Source: Shewanella mesophila
Lineage (GTDB): Bacteria; Pseudomonadota; Gammaproteobacteria; Enterobacterales; Shewanellaceae
Assembly (NCBI RefSeq): GCF_019457515.1
Contig: NZ_CP080421.1
Span: 1,488,001-1,552,000 of the forward strand
Length of the DNA stretch: 64,000 bases
Direction: 5' to 3'
Shown: piece by piece, positions 8,383 to 17,747 of the stretch
How the letters are laid out: each line of letters opens with the position of its first letter
Numbering within the stretch: position 1 is the stretch's first letter
Made by a program: the position numbers and the translations under genes
The notes under the pieces: model-generated
What the model was told of the DNA's origin: nothing
The model's database searches: none
What the model saw: the letters and a program-made list of their open reading frames with translations, nothing else

Positions 8383-9264
8383 ATGTTTCATGTTATCGCT
8401 AGAGTATCTATTTCCTTATTGCTTTTGTTTAGCCCATTGCTATGGGCCAACCCTAGCCCGACTCCAAATCCAAATCATGTACGTTACAACCTGTCTGATA
8501 AGTATATTGACGCCAAGCAAAGCTACTTTATCGATCTGTTAAGACTCGCGATGGAAAAGAGCGAGCAACAATATGGTGATTTCGAGCTTCAAGCTGTAGC
8601 GATTGATATGACTCAGCGCCGCGCAATCAAGTTTGTCCAAGAGTTCGAGTTGGATGTTGTTTGGACAATGACCACGATGGAGAGAGAACTGCAATTAAAA
8701 CCTATCTATTTTCCTTTGTTGAAAGGGCTTTTAGGCTATCGCATCGCCGTTATCCGCAGTGAGGATGCAGATAAATTCAATGACATTCGTAGTTTAGAAG
8801 AACTGCAGAGGATCCCCGTAGGGCAAGGACTCGATTGGCCAGATAGTGATATTCTTCAAAAACAAGGTTTTACTTTAGTTCGAGGCGCCGACCATAATTT
8901 ACTCACTATGCTCAATAAAAAGCGTTTTGACTATTATCTTCGGGGACTACATGAACCTTGGAGCGAACTTATTGACCAACCGGGTCTAATGATTGAACCG
9001 AATTTTGTCATCATCTATCCGGCCCCGATCTATTTTTTTGTTAGACAAGATAATGAACTACTCGCTGAACGACTTGAATATGGTCTTCGAGCCGCGTTGG
9101 CCGATGGTAGCTTCGATAGTCTGTTTTATAGTCATGCTATAACTCATGGGGTACTTGAGCGGGTTAATCTACCAACGCGTCAAGAATTTAGAATCGATAA
9201 TCCTTTTTTATCAGATAGTTCCAAGAACTTGTTAAGCGAACGACAATTGTGGTTTGAAAAGTAA
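8383..9264 (+). CDS. Periplasmic solute-binding-like protein (SBP family 3-like)
   Basis: Secreted protein of about 294 residues: signal peptide MFHVIARVSISLLLLFSPLLWA then NPSP. The mature part resembles type II periplasmic binding proteins: YFIDLLRLAMEKSE, DVVWTMTTMERE, RIAVIRSED, and LAERLEYGLRAALADGSFDSLFY, which is the typical last helices. There are no transporter genes beside it, so it may be an orphan sensor or binding protein. The open frame extends upstream to 8263, but AGGGAGA at 8371-8377 and the signal peptide fix the start at 8383. Ligand unknown. Confidence 0.65.
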   Translation: MFHVIARVSISLLLLFSPLLWANPSPTPNPNHVRYNLSDKYIDAKQSYFIDLLRLAMEKSEQQYGDFELQAVAIDMTQRRAIKFVQEFELDVVWTMTTMERELQLKPIYFPLLKGLLGYRIAVIRSEDADKFNDIRSLEELQRIPVGQGLDWPDSDILQKQGFTLVRGADHNLLTMLNKKRFDYYLRGLHEPWSELIDQPGLMIEPNFVIIYPAPIYFFVRQDNELLAERLEYGLRAALADGSFDSLFYSHAITHGVLERVNLPTRQEFRIDNPFLSDSSKNLLSERQLWFEK

Positions 9265-9525
9265 ACTCTTTTCGAATCTTAGTTTCCACCCTTTGTGTTT
9301 TCCAAGGTTAACCAGTGCCTAACGAAGCAATCTGCCGAGCTAGATGCTGCTCAATTTATTATTCCTTTCAAAGTTGTCATTTAATCTTGTTGTGATACTA
9401 AAATCAGACTAAATTCATAGTAATAGAGTATGTTATTTCAGTTGTTTACGGATGTGCTGTGAAAATGAAATATCAATACGATTTGGATTGCTCGATTAAC
9501 GTTTCTCGGGATTAAGGTCGTCTTT

Positions 9526-10434
9526 ATGATTAACAATGAACAAATGGCGTTAGTGCTAGCGGCATTACCCGATCCTGCGTTCATATTATCAAAAAGCGGT
9601 AAATATGTTGCCGTGTTTGGCGGTAAAGATAGCCGTTATTACCATGATGGCAGCGGTTTAGTTGGATTGAATCTTGTGGATGTGTTGAGTCAGAATAAAG
9701 CTAACTGGTTTTTAGCGATCATTGGACGAGCGCTTAGCTGTAAAAAACTGCAGGTCGAAGAGTATGAGCTAAGCAACAAGGATGTAAAGGGTTTACCTGA
9801 TGAGGGGCCACAGCAGCCAATCTGGTTCGAGGGACGTATTCAAGCGCTGGATTTTCTTATCGATGGTGAAGAGGTGGTACTTTGGGTTGCGAGTAATATT
9901 TCTACAAGGCATGAGTTTGAAGCCCAACTGCGAGAACTCAGCGATACGGATCAATTAACAGGACTGTTTAATCGGCGTCGTTTAGAGCGCGATTTAACCT
10001 TTCAATTTGATAGTTTTCAACGTTATGGCATTCCGACCGCTATTTTGATGCTAGATGTAGATCACTTAAAGGCGGTTAATGACAAACTGGGTCATCATGT
10101 TGGTGATGAGATTATTGTTGCGGTGGCCGAGACGTGTAGAACGCATTTTAGAAAAACCGACAGTGCTTATCGTTATGGTGGTGATGAGTTTGTGATCGCA
10201 CTCCCTGGGATCAGTCTAGCGCAATCGATGGAGTTTGCTGAGCATCTCAGGCTTGCTTTTTACAACGAGTTACAGAAACTGGCACGAGATGGATTGTTTG
10301 CTACCGTCAGTATTGGTGTTGCGACGATTGAGCCACAAGACAACTCCTATGAAGATACCCTGAAACGAGCGGATGTCGGGCTTTATCAAGCCAAGCATGC
10401 GGGGAGAAACCAAGTCGTGCTAGCTCAGAGTTAG
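9526..10434 (+). CDS. PAS-GGDEF diguanylate cyclase
   Basis: A 302-residue soluble protein with an N-terminal PAS-like sensor (residues about 8-130; LPDPAFILSKSGKYVAVFGG..., then ISTRHEFEAQLRELSDTDQLTGLFNRRRLE as linker) and a C-terminal GGDEF domain. The active-site loop is an intact GGDEF (about residue 218), and an RKTD inhibitory (I) site lies five residues before it, so a product-inhibited cyclase making cyclic di-GMP from two GTP is expected. No transmembrane segment, so the signal is probably cytoplasmic. Single gene with a 260-bp upstream region. Confidence 0.9.
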   Translation: MINNEQMALVLAALPDPAFILSKSGKYVAVFGGKDSRYYHDGSGLVGLNLVDVLSQNKANWFLAIIGRALSCKKLQVEEYELSNKDVKGLPDEGPQQPIWFEGRIQALDFLIDGEEVVLWVASNISTRHEFEAQLRELSDTDQLTGLFNRRRLERDLTFQFDSFQRYGIPTAILMLDVDHLKAVNDKLGHHVGDEIIVAVAETCRTHFRKTDSAYRYGGDEFVIALPGISLAQSMEFAEHLRLAFYNELQKLARDGLFATVSIGVATIEPQDNSYEDTLKRADVGLYQAKHAGRNQVVLAQS

Positions 10435-10636
10435 CGAGATAGAAATGATTTGAATATTCTAGCTTAGTCTTGACTACTGTGGTTTATTTTACGCCTCTAT
10501 CGATCAAACCTATTTTTACCTATCTTTTAATGCAAATTCACTTGTTCTTAAGCGTTGACGAGCATACTGTTAATAGTAATTGTTCTCATTTTGAAATTGC
10601 ATATTCTGGTTTCCCTGTGCTATACGGAGTTGAGTT

Positions 10637-12388
10637 ATGAATGTACATTTACAGGCAAAGATTAAACATTGGCTGAGTCTCGATGGTGATGAAAACAGCC
10701 GTGAACAGATCCAAACCTTACTTGATAACGACGATATTGACGAGTTAGCGGCGCGCTTTAGTGGCCGTCTTATGTTTGGCACGGCTGGTATTCGTGGGGT
10801 GGTGGGAGCAGGCCCGATGAGAATGAATCCTTTAGTGGTTCAACAAACATCGAAAGGGGTGGCTGAATACCTGAAAGCTCAAATAAAGGATGCGTCGACT
10901 CGCGGGGTGATCATTGGTTATGATGGCCGTCATGATTCGAAGCGGTTTGCCCATGATACCGCCTCCGTTTTGACGAGTGCAGGTGTTAAGGTTTACCTCA
11001 CAGAGAGAGTCGCTCCTACACCCTTGGTTGCCTTTGGTGTGTTGCATCTTGATGCCGCCGCAGGCATTGTGGTGACCGCGAGTCATAATCCACCGCAATA
11101 TAATGGCTATAAGGTTTACTGGGAGAATGGCGCACAGATCATCCCTCCTCACGACAGCGGAATCGCAGCGCGAATAGAACATGCTGCAACTAACGCGATT
11201 TCACTAATGAGTCATAGCGAGGCCATCGCCAAGGGCAAGTTAATCATATTGGGAGACGATTTTTATCAGGCTTATCGACATGGCATACAGCAAGCTAGCA
11301 CCTTGCAAAATCATACCGCGCCAGAGCGAGTGAGTCTTGCTTACACCGCAATGCATGGGGTTGGAGCAGATATGGCTGAAACTGTGCTCAAGGATGCTGG
11401 CTTTACTCAGGTATATTCGGTGGCGGCCCAGCGAGAGCCCGATGGGGATTTCCCCACGGTGAACTTTCCCAATCCAGAAGAAGCTGGGGCAATGGATTTA
11501 GTCATGGCTGAAGCCCATAAACACTCGGCTATGCTAGCATGCGCAAACGACCCGGATGCAGACCGATTTGCGGTGGCGGTGCGCAGAACCGATGCCTCTG
11601 CGGACATGAGTCCTAGTGAGGCATATCAGATGCTCACAGGCGATCAAGTAGGAGTGTTATTGGGTCACTATCTACTATCTCACGCCCCAGATGATCAGCG
11701 CCTGACCTGTCGCACTATTGTTTCATCGAGTCTGCTGTCGCAAATTGCAGATTCACTGAATGCGGTATGCGAAACCACCTTAACAGGCTTTAAATGGCTG
11801 ACCAATGTCGGTATGAGCAAACAAACTAATACTAACCGCTTCCTATTTGCCTATGAAGAGGCGCTAGGCTACACCATTGGTAGCATGGTGTGGGATAAGG
11901 ATGGTTTATCGGCCCTGGTTGCATTTGCGCAGCTCACTGCTGAGTTGGCGTCCAAGGGACAAACGATTTGGGATCGCTTAGAAGCCATCTATCGTCAGTA
12001 TGGTTTCTATCTTAATCAACAGGTAAGTATCGCACTTAGCGCAGAAAGCGGCGCTCCAACTATTGGTGAGCAACTCAGGGCGCTAGCGCCAAATAAGATA
12101 GCCGATCGAGTTGTGGTATCGGTCGATGATATCAGTATCGGTATACGTCGCTTCGCAGACGGACGTGAAGAGCGTATCGATCTTCCCGCTAGTGATGTGC
12201 TTATCTATCAGCTTGATGATGGTGCAAGGGTGATCGTTCGTCCTTCCGGAACAGAACCCAAAGTGAAATGTTACTACGAAGTGGTCGAGCAGTTTGTTGA
12301 TACGGATAGTTTACAAACTGTGCAAGCGCGGGCAGCACAATCCATGGCTAACTTGATTAAGTGCCATCAACAAGAGTTGCCAGGTTAA
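10637..12388 (+). CDS. Alpha-D-phosphohexomutase (phosphoglucomutase/phosphomannomutase family)
   Basis: Four-domain phosphosugar mutase of 583 residues, the size of the PgcA/PGM2-like branch. Visible elements: RLMFGTAGIRGVVG near residue 45, phosphoserine loop TASHNPPQYNGYKVYW (Ser about 149), metal-binding DPDADR (about residue 305), sugar-binding loop FAYEEALGYTIG, and C-terminal phosphate-binding RPSGTEPKVKCY. It interconverts hexose 1- and 6-phosphates (glucose most likely; mannose or ribose phosphate cannot be excluded). Stands alone; a hairpin without T run follows at 12412-12435. Confidence 0.9.
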   Translation: MNVHLQAKIKHWLSLDGDENSREQIQTLLDNDDIDELAARFSGRLMFGTAGIRGVVGAGPMRMNPLVVQQTSKGVAEYLKAQIKDASTRGVIIGYDGRHDSKRFAHDTASVLTSAGVKVYLTERVAPTPLVAFGVLHLDAAAGIVVTASHNPPQYNGYKVYWENGAQIIPPHDSGIAARIEHAATNAISLMSHSEAIAKGKLIILGDDFYQAYRHGIQQASTLQNHTAPERVSLAYTAMHGVGADMAETVLKDAGFTQVYSVAAQREPDGDFPTVNFPNPEEAGAMDLVMAEAHKHSAMLACANDPDADRFAVAVRRTDASADMSPSEAYQMLTGDQVGVLLGHYLLSHAPDDQRLTCRTIVSSSLLSQIADSLNAVCETTLTGFKWLTNVGMSKQTNTNRFLFAYEEALGYTIGSMVWDKDGLSALVAFAQLTAELASKGQTIWDRLEAIYRQYGFYLNQQVSIALSAESGAPTIGEQLRALAPNKIADRVVVSVDDISIGIRRFADGREERIDLPASDVLIYQLDDGARVIVRPSGTEPKVKCYYEVVEQFVDTDSLQTVQARAAQSMANLIKCHQQELPG

Positions 12389-12411
12389 TCCACGTTAACT
12401 TTAATTTTCCT

Positions 12412-12435
12412 CTACTGACACTATGCTGTCAGTAG
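12412..12435. terminator. Hairpin downstream of the phosphohexomutase gene
   Basis: CTACTGACA-CTATGC-TGTCAGTAG, a perfect 9-bp stem. On the plus strand it is followed by GGGG rather than T residues, so it is a stabilising 3' hairpin or a weak terminator. Confidence 0.45.
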
Positions 12436-12520
12436 GGGGGCGTTAAGCTCTTTGTGTCACTTAAGTGTTTTACAAGATATCGAGCTCCGATATCGGCACT
12501 GAGATAACAAGGAGAATGTT

Positions 12521-12904
12521 ATGTTACAACAAGCACCGTTAGTTTGGGGTGAGATTGCCGTCGAAGATATGGATCGTGCCATTGCGTTTTATGGTCAGCA
12601 TTTTGATGTGAGTTTTCGCTGCGAAACCATGAATGACATGGAGATGGCAATACTGGAAACTCAAGATAAGCAAGTCGCCAGCATAGGGTTAGTGAAACAT
12701 GCCATGATGCGACCAAGCTTAGATGGCAGTGTTGTTTATTTGCACTTTGCTGATAAGCTTGAACCTCTCGTGACGCGTTTGGCGGCCAACGGCGTGACTA
12801 TTTTACTTCCTGTCATGGCGATAAAAGAGGGTGAGTGTGGCTTTAGCTGCTTGTTTGTCGATAGTGAAGGCAATAAAGTCGGTTTGTGGTCGCCTAACCG
12901 ATAA
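12521..12904 (+). CDS. VOC (glyoxalase/bleomycin-resistance) family protein
   Basis: A 127-residue vicinal-oxygen-chelate protein with paired beta-alpha-beta-beta-beta modules: WGEIAVEDMDRAIAFYGQHFDV, then VVYLHFADKLEPLVTRLAANGVTILLP and CGFSCLFVDSEGNKVGLWS, the end pattern of the PhnB/glyoxalase-like group. Perfect AAGGAGA binding site. Function unknown. Followed 29 nt later by a GyrI-like gene with its own strong binding site, probably one operon. Confidence 0.85.
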   Translation: MLQQAPLVWGEIAVEDMDRAIAFYGQHFDVSFRCETMNDMEMAILETQDKQVASIGLVKHAMMRPSLDGSVVYLHFADKLEPLVTRLAANGVTILLPVMAIKEGECGFSCLFVDSEGNKVGLWSPNR

Positions 12905-12933
12905 ACCATGGGTAATGGATAGGAGAGAAAGAT

Positions 12934-13401
12934 ATGGAACTGGTTACCCTTCATGAGATGGTGATTCATGGCATGACGACTCGCACCACCAATGCGGATG
13001 AAGCCGTCGCAACGAGCCAAAAAATCGCCCCGTTATGGCAGCGCTTTATGGGGCAGTATGGCGAACAGATCATCAATAAGCAGCCAGCTTATGGTGTTTA
13101 CTATGGTTATGAGTTCAACATGAATGGTGCGTACTCTGTCATGGCGGGGGTCATAACGGATGTCGAGAACGGAGGTCTCGTTGGCGATGGCCTTGAATCG
13201 ATAACCCTAGCGCCGGGTAACTACTTACATTTTCATGCCAAAGGTGAGATGCCTCAATCTGTGGTGAGGTTATGGCAAGAGATCTGGCAGTACTTTGAAC
13301 AGCCATCTTGCCCCTATACACGTCAATACCTTACCGACTTTGAATGTTATCCATCCGATGATAGTGTCGATATCTATATTGGTGTGCATACCGCGATTTA
13401 A
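12934..13401 (+). CDS. GyrI-like / AraC effector-binding domain protein
   Basis: A stand-alone 155-residue effector-binding (GyrI-like, SOUL/BmrR fold) protein without a DNA-binding domain. It starts HEMVIHGMTTRTTNADEA and contains GVYYGYEF, SVMAGVITD, LAPGNYLHFHAKGEM, VVRLWQEIWQYF and DFECYPSDDSVDIYIGVH; the closing YIGV and conserved Glu/Asp pocket residues are typical. Such domains bind small hydrophobic cations or inhibit enzymes. Cotranscribed with the VOC gene; a strong terminator separates it from the regulator that follows. Confidence 0.8.
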   Translation: MELVTLHEMVIHGMTTRTTNADEAVATSQKIAPLWQRFMGQYGEQIINKQPAYGVYYGYEFNMNGAYSVMAGVITDVENGGLVGDGLESITLAPGNYLHFHAKGEMPQSVVRLWQEIWQYFEQPSCPYTRQYLTDFECYPSDDSVDIYIGVHTAI

Positions 13402-13416
13402 CATGTCGTTATTGCT

Positions 13417-13443
13417 AGGACGTCACCAATGACGTCCTTTTTA
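13417..13443 (+). terminator. Rho-independent terminator
   Basis: AGGACGTCA-CCAA-TGACGTCCT followed by TTTTT. It ends the VOC/GyrI pair, leaving only about 10 bp before the next start codon. Confidence 0.85.
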
Positions 13444-13454
13444 TAGGGAGAACC

Positions 13455-14171
13455 ATGCGCCGCGCGGATCGTCTATTTCAAATTGTACAGCTATTGCGAG
13501 GGCGAAGATTGATGACGGCGCAGCAGTTGGCCGATCGACTCGAAGTGTCAACTCGTACTGTCTATCGTGATATTCAAGATCTCTGTTTATCTGGAATTCC
13601 CATAGAAGGAGAGGCGGGCGTAGGTTATTTGTTACGTCATGAGGTTAGTGTTCCGCCGCTGATGTTCAATGAGGAGGAGTTAGAGGCGATTCAAGTGGGC
13701 ATGCGAATGGTGCAAACTTGGGGCGGGAAGTCCCTCGGAAGTGCGGCCAAGCAAGCAATGATTAAAGTCGAAGCGGTATTACCTAAACGCTTGCAGGCAT
13801 ATCAATCGTTAATGTTTTCTCCCGATTTCTATCTCGATTCCGATGAGTTTCAATTTCTTGATCCCTTGAGGAATGCCGCCCAGCGTCGTGAGGTGGTTAA
13901 ACTCTTTTATACCGATGCGAAGCAATCACTTAGCGAACGTGATGTGAGACCCTTAGCTATCTATTTCTGGCGTGGTACTTGGACATTGCTGACATGGTGT
14001 GAGCTACGCGATGATTTTCGTAATTTCAGGGCCGATCGGATCACCGGGCTTGTGTGCCTAAAACGTTTTTTCGCGGTTACACCTGGACAGGAACTTGACG
14101 ATTTTATTGATTTGATGCAACAAAAGCAGGCCAACAAGGAGCCTATCAATCAAGGCCATGATGAAGTCTGA
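13455..14171 (+). CDS. YafY-type HTH-WYL transcriptional regulator
   Basis: A 238-residue DeoR-like regulator: N-terminal HTH_11 (MRRADRLFQIVQLLRGRRLMTAQQLAD, with recognition helix VSTRTVYRDIQDL at about residues 33-45) and C-terminal WYL domain (residues about 130-215; VVKLFYTDAKQ, RDVRPLAIYFWRGTWTLLTWCELRDDFRNFRADRI). In this protein the WYL signature reads YFW/WTL. WYL domains sense ligands or nucleic acids. The GGGAG binding site lies immediately behind a terminator, so the promoter must overlap the end of the upstream unit, or read-through is used. Overlaps the next gene by 14 bases. Confidence 0.88.
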   Translation: MRRADRLFQIVQLLRGRRLMTAQQLADRLEVSTRTVYRDIQDLCLSGIPIEGEAGVGYLLRHEVSVPPLMFNEEELEAIQVGMRMVQTWGGKSLGSAAKQAMIKVEAVLPKRLQAYQSLMFSPDFYLDSDEFQFLDPLRNAAQRREVVKLFYTDAKQSLSERDVRPLAIYFWRGTWTLLTWCELRDDFRNFRADRITGLVCLKRFFAVTPGQELDDFIDLMQQKQANKEPINQGHDEV

Positions 14172-14568
14172 TCTTTCACCACTAGTGATCTTTGATGCTA
14201 GGTGTAACTTATGCCATGGCGCGGTGAATTTTATTATCGCCCACGATCCTGACAAACAGTTTCGATTTTGTGCCCTGCAAAGCGCCACGGCACAGTCAGT
14301 ACTGGTACAGCATGATCCTCAATTGCTGCAGTATGACACTGTGTATCTATTTCAGGATGAGCAGGTGTATATCAAGAGTGATGCGGCGATCGAAATAGCA
14401 AAGTTATTATCGGGTCACTGGCCGTTGCTGCGTTACGGTAAGTGGTTGCCGAAAGGATTACGTGATGGACTCTATGATACGGTGGCGCGCTATCGTTACC
14501 GTTTATTTGGTCAGCGGCCGCTCTGTTTACTTCCTGATGATGAAACCAAAAGCCGCTTCGTTGAATGA
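14158..14568 (+). CDS. DCC-family thiol-disulfide oxidoreductase-like protein (DUF393)
   Basis: A 136-residue protein of the DCC family. The N-terminal motif is VIFDARCNLCHGAVNFI (family form DGxCxxC; here DARCNLC, both Cys kept), followed by FRFCALQSATAQ and VYLFQDEQVYIKSDAAIEI, which are hallmark strands. The biochemical role is unproven; a thioredoxin-like redox activity is assumed from the CxxC. ATG at 14158 or 14161 is equally possible. The start lies inside the end of the WYL regulator gene, so the two are translationally coupled. Confidence 0.85.
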   Translation: MMKSDLSPLVIFDARCNLCHGAVNFIIAHDPDKQFRFCALQSATAQSVLVQHDPQLLQYDTVYLFQDEQVYIKSDAAIEIAKLLSGHWPLLRYGKWLPKGLRDGLYDTVARYRYRLFGQRPLCLLPDDETKSRFVE

Positions 14569-14627
14569 GGCGGCTGTACGTTGGGTATGAGATAGGGCTT
14601 ATTTCAGTGCTATTTTAAAGCTCATCG

Positions 14628-16271
14628 TTAATCTAAGGCTAAAAGCTGCGGTAAGAATACAGAGTCTTGCTGGGCTATCTCCCTTTGCTCCTCAATCACT
14701 TGTTGCAAGATATCGTGCCCGGTTAGTGGATTAGCTAATACCACTCTAAACACCACAGAGGTTAAGCCTAAGTTGTTGTCTGGCGTGATCCGGGTACGGG
14801 ATACAAATGACTTACCTTGTTCCCGCTGACGTTTCTGGACAAACTTGGTCAGTCCATCGAGTAGCGAGTTTATCTGGCTAACTTTGCTGACGTTGTTATT
14901 GAGCACCGCCTGTTGGAGTAAGCTCTGCACCTTGGCTGGAACATAACGATAGGTTAGTAGGCAGAGCTCGGGCGCCGAGACTAACTGAAAATCATCTTGC
15001 TGTTGAATAAGCTCGGCAAAATAACGCGCCTTTTCCAAGCTGTTATTAATGAGGATCTCATAGCCATCGCGGCCAATCACCTGCAGGCAGGCATGCACTA
15101 ACATGGCCATGCCGGGGCGAGAGCCTTCAAGCGTTTGGCTGCCTAAATCTTTTGAGCCTTTGCGCAAAATATACTCGGCGTGATGTTTAATGGCATTGGC
15201 AAATTCAGGGTCTTTAAATAGCACCATGCCAGCGCCCATGGGCACATACATCTGTTTATGGGCATCTATGGTGACAGAGTCGGCACGCTCGACGCCAGCT
15301 AATAGATGACGATATTTGTTTGACAAAAGACTGGCGCCGCCCCATGCCGCATCGACGTGAAAGTGGCAATTTAGCTCTGAGGCTAATCTTGCTAGCTCAT
15401 CAAGCGGGTCAATATTGCCCGTTTCTGTAGTACCTGCTACGCCAACAATCGCCATCACCTTAATATTACGCGCCTCGAGTTCGGTGGCCATGTGGCGCAT
15501 CTTTGCCACATCGACCTTGTTGTCTTTAGCGCAAGGAATTTGAATGATGTTATCACGACCAATACCGAGCAGATCGGCGGCTTTGCCAAGGGAGTAATGT
15601 CCGCGCGTTGAGACTAAAATGGCTAAGTCATCATAGCCATAATGACGTAAGCCAGCCATGAGCCCTGATGCGGCAATCCCTTTAAAGTCACCATCGGCTG
15701 TGAGTATACGGTTACGAGCGATCCACAGTGCTGTGATATTGGCCACTGTGCCACCAGAGCAAAATGCCCCCAGTGAGTGGCTGGCGCTGTGCATCCAGTT
15801 ATTATAAAAATCATCGCCTTGGCCATATACCATATGGTGCATCATGCCTAAAACTTGGCGCTCTAACGGCGTGAAGGCTTTGGACGTTTCAATTTTGACT
15901 AGGTTTTGGTTCAGTCCCACCATCATTTTCGATAGTGGCAACACAAAGTAGGGTAGTGCTGAGGTCATATGACCGATAAAACTCGGCGCTGAAGTGTGTA
16001 CACTGTGGGCGATGAGAGTTTGCATCATCTGCTCAGCGTAATCGGAAACGAAGCTCGGCGACGCCGGGATTTGATGCGCCTGAAAGTCTTTCTCTATCTC
16101 AGTTAAAGGTTTCTCGAGTGCAACAATATTTTCCTTTAAGAATCCCATTAGGTTTTCAGATAGATTTTTTTCGATCTGACTCAAGGTTGAGGTAGGGGCT
16201 TCTGGCAAAGTGAATATGCGCAGTAAGGCTTCTTCAGAGGCTGTTGCTTGTCGTGTCTGCTTAGATGTCAT
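14628..16271 (-). CDS. panP: PLP-dependent aspartate 1-decarboxylase, PanP-like
   Basis: Group II pyridoxal-phosphate decarboxylase of 547 residues. The lysine that binds the cofactor is in TIDAHKQMYVPMGAGM (about K338); HVDAAWGG holds the cofactor-pairing Asp, and SGGTVANITALWIARN is the phosphate-binding segment. Length and N-terminal region (TEIEKDFQAHQIPASP, FIGHMTSALPYFVLPLS) fit PanP, the Vibrio/Shewanella enzyme that makes beta-alanine from aspartate for pantothenate synthesis in place of PanD. A glutamate-decarboxylase label is common for this family but less likely. Transcribed alone, with 226 bp between it and the glycerate kinase gene. Confidence 0.85.
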   Translation of the reverse strand: MTSKQTRQATASEEALLRIFTLPEAPTSTLSQIEKNLSENLMGFLKENIVALEKPLTEIEKDFQAHQIPASPSFVSDYAEQMMQTLIAHSVHTSAPSFIGHMTSALPYFVLPLSKMMVGLNQNLVKIETSKAFTPLERQVLGMMHHMVYGQGDDFYNNWMHSASHSLGAFCSGGTVANITALWIARNRILTADGDFKGIAASGLMAGLRHYGYDDLAILVSTRGHYSLGKAADLLGIGRDNIIQIPCAKDNKVDVAKMRHMATELEARNIKVMAIVGVAGTTETGNIDPLDELARLASELNCHFHVDAAWGGASLLSNKYRHLLAGVERADSVTIDAHKQMYVPMGAGMVLFKDPEFANAIKHHAEYILRKGSKDLGSQTLEGSRPGMAMLVHACLQVIGRDGYEILINNSLEKARYFAELIQQQDDFQLVSAPELCLLTYRYVPAKVQSLLQQAVLNNNVSKVSQINSLLDGLTKFVQKRQREQGKSFVSRTRITPDNNLGLTSVVFRVVLANPLTGHDILQQVIEEQREIAQQDSVFLPQLLALD

Positions 16272-16497
16272 CGAGGTGCATCACTTAACTCTTGACTCAC
16301 CTTGTTATTGCTAGGCGGAGTCGGTCGAAAAAGGGAGCTAACTTTACTGTAAGCTTTATACCGCATCAAGGGGGAAAGTGAAATGAATTGAGACGAAATC
16401 GTAAACTTATACCATAGCTAAGATAGTCAAATAGCGAGCTGAGCCCGCCAAATTTGGGCTCAGATTAATGACAAATAGATAATGAGCTAACGAAGCA

Positions 16498-17664
16498 TCA
16501 TCTGTGGCGATTGGTGTTATACAAGGCGGCAATATTGATTGAGGTGGTGTAGAGGTTGTGTTTGGCATTGGAGAGCACTTTTTCCAATTCCATTGCTCTG
16601 GGGGTTATCGAGAATATTGCATCGATACCATGATCGAGTAATACATTGGCATCATCACTCACGCAGCCTGCGATAGCGATAACAGGAACGCCTTGTTTAT
16701 TGGCTTCGCGGGTCACTCCCATCGGCGTTTTGCCATGTAATGTTTGGCTGTCGAGTCGCCCCTCTCCTGTGATCACTAAGTCTGCGCCATTAAGTGCGCC
16801 GGCTAGATCGACCGTTTTCATGACAATATCGATACCAGGTTTTAACTCGGCGTTGAGATAGGCAAGCACGGCAAAGCCCATGCCTCCTGCGGCGCCAGAA
16901 CCGGGCGTATGACGATGCTCTGTTAATGTGGTTTGGGAGGTGATATTGGCAAAGTGAGATAGTGCGTCATCGAGACGTTCGACCATAGAGGCTGTCGCCC
17001 CTTTTTGGGGGCCAAAAATAGCCGATGCCCCCTTATCGCCACAAAGTGGGTTGTTAACATCGCAGGCGACCTCGATGTGACAGCTTTGCAGCAGTGGATG
17101 CAATTGACTGACATCGATCCTGTGCAGCGTTTCAAGCCCTGCGCCGCCAACATCAATCGGTTGACCATTTTTGTCGAGTAGATGCACGCCAAGGGCTTGT
17201 AGCATACCGGCTCCGGCATCGTTGGTAGCACTGCCACCTAAGCCGATAATAATATGTTTTATGCCTGCATTTAGGGCATGACATATTAGTTCTCCAGTAC
17301 CATAGCTGGTGGTGATCTGCGGGTCACGCTGAGCTGCCGGAACATGATGTAATCCCGATGCCGACGCCATCTCGATCACGGCGGTTTTGCAGTTGTTGAC
17401 ACTCGTGCCTAAATTTTTAGCGCCCAAAATACCATAATGCGCCGTGACGGGCTCGCCGAGTGGCCCGATAACCGTGAGCTCAATGATTTTGCCGTTTGTT
17501 GCATCAACCATCGACTGCACTGTCCCTTCGCCTCCATCGGCAACGGGAACTTTTATATAGTCAGCATTCGGGAGCACTTGACTAAATCCACGTTCAATTT
17601 CGTTGGCAACTTCCATAGCGCTCAGGCTTTCTTTGTATGAATCGGGCGCAATGACTATTTTCAT
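16498..17664 (-). CDS. garK: Glycerate kinase (GarK/GlxK type)
   Basis: Phosphorylates D-glycerate with ATP, probably to 2-phosphoglycerate, feeding lower glycolysis. It starts MKIVIAPDSYKESLSA and has ADGGEGTVQSMVDA, the long G-rich segment IIGLGGSATNDAGAGML and DLVITGEGRLDSQT, all glycerate kinase family signatures; 388 residues against about 381 in E. coli. The last about 10 residues (ALYNTNRHR) extend slightly. It lies 83 bp behind the GntP permease gene on the same strand, forming a glycerate uptake-and-phosphorylation unit. A CdaR-type regulator at 23978-25132 is the likely controller. Confidence 0.93.
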   Translation of the reverse strand: MKIVIAPDSYKESLSAMEVANEIERGFSQVLPNADYIKVPVADGGEGTVQSMVDATNGKIIELTVIGPLGEPVTAHYGILGAKNLGTSVNNCKTAVIEMASASGLHHVPAAQRDPQITTSYGTGELICHALNAGIKHIIIGLGGSATNDAGAGMLQALGVHLLDKNGQPIDVGGAGLETLHRIDVSQLHPLLQSCHIEVACDVNNPLCGDKGASAIFGPQKGATASMVERLDDALSHFANITSQTTLTEHRHTPGSGAAGGMGFAVLAYLNAELKPGIDIVMKTVDLAGALNGADLVITGEGRLDSQTLHGKTPMGVTREANKQGVPVIAIAGCVSDDANVLLDHGIDAIFSITPRAMELEKVLSNAKHNLYTTSINIAALYNTNRHR

Positions 17665-17747
17665 TGATATTTCCTATAAGTCAGGGATAGAACCAGAGTT
17701 AATGGCTGCCATGATACTAAAGGGTACCATGGCAGATATGGTCGCTT

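Noticed and set aside
14628-16271. Glutamate decarboxylase (GAD)
   Set aside because: Length and N-terminal features fit the PanP aspartate decarboxylase group better, and no GABA antiporter gene is adjacent.
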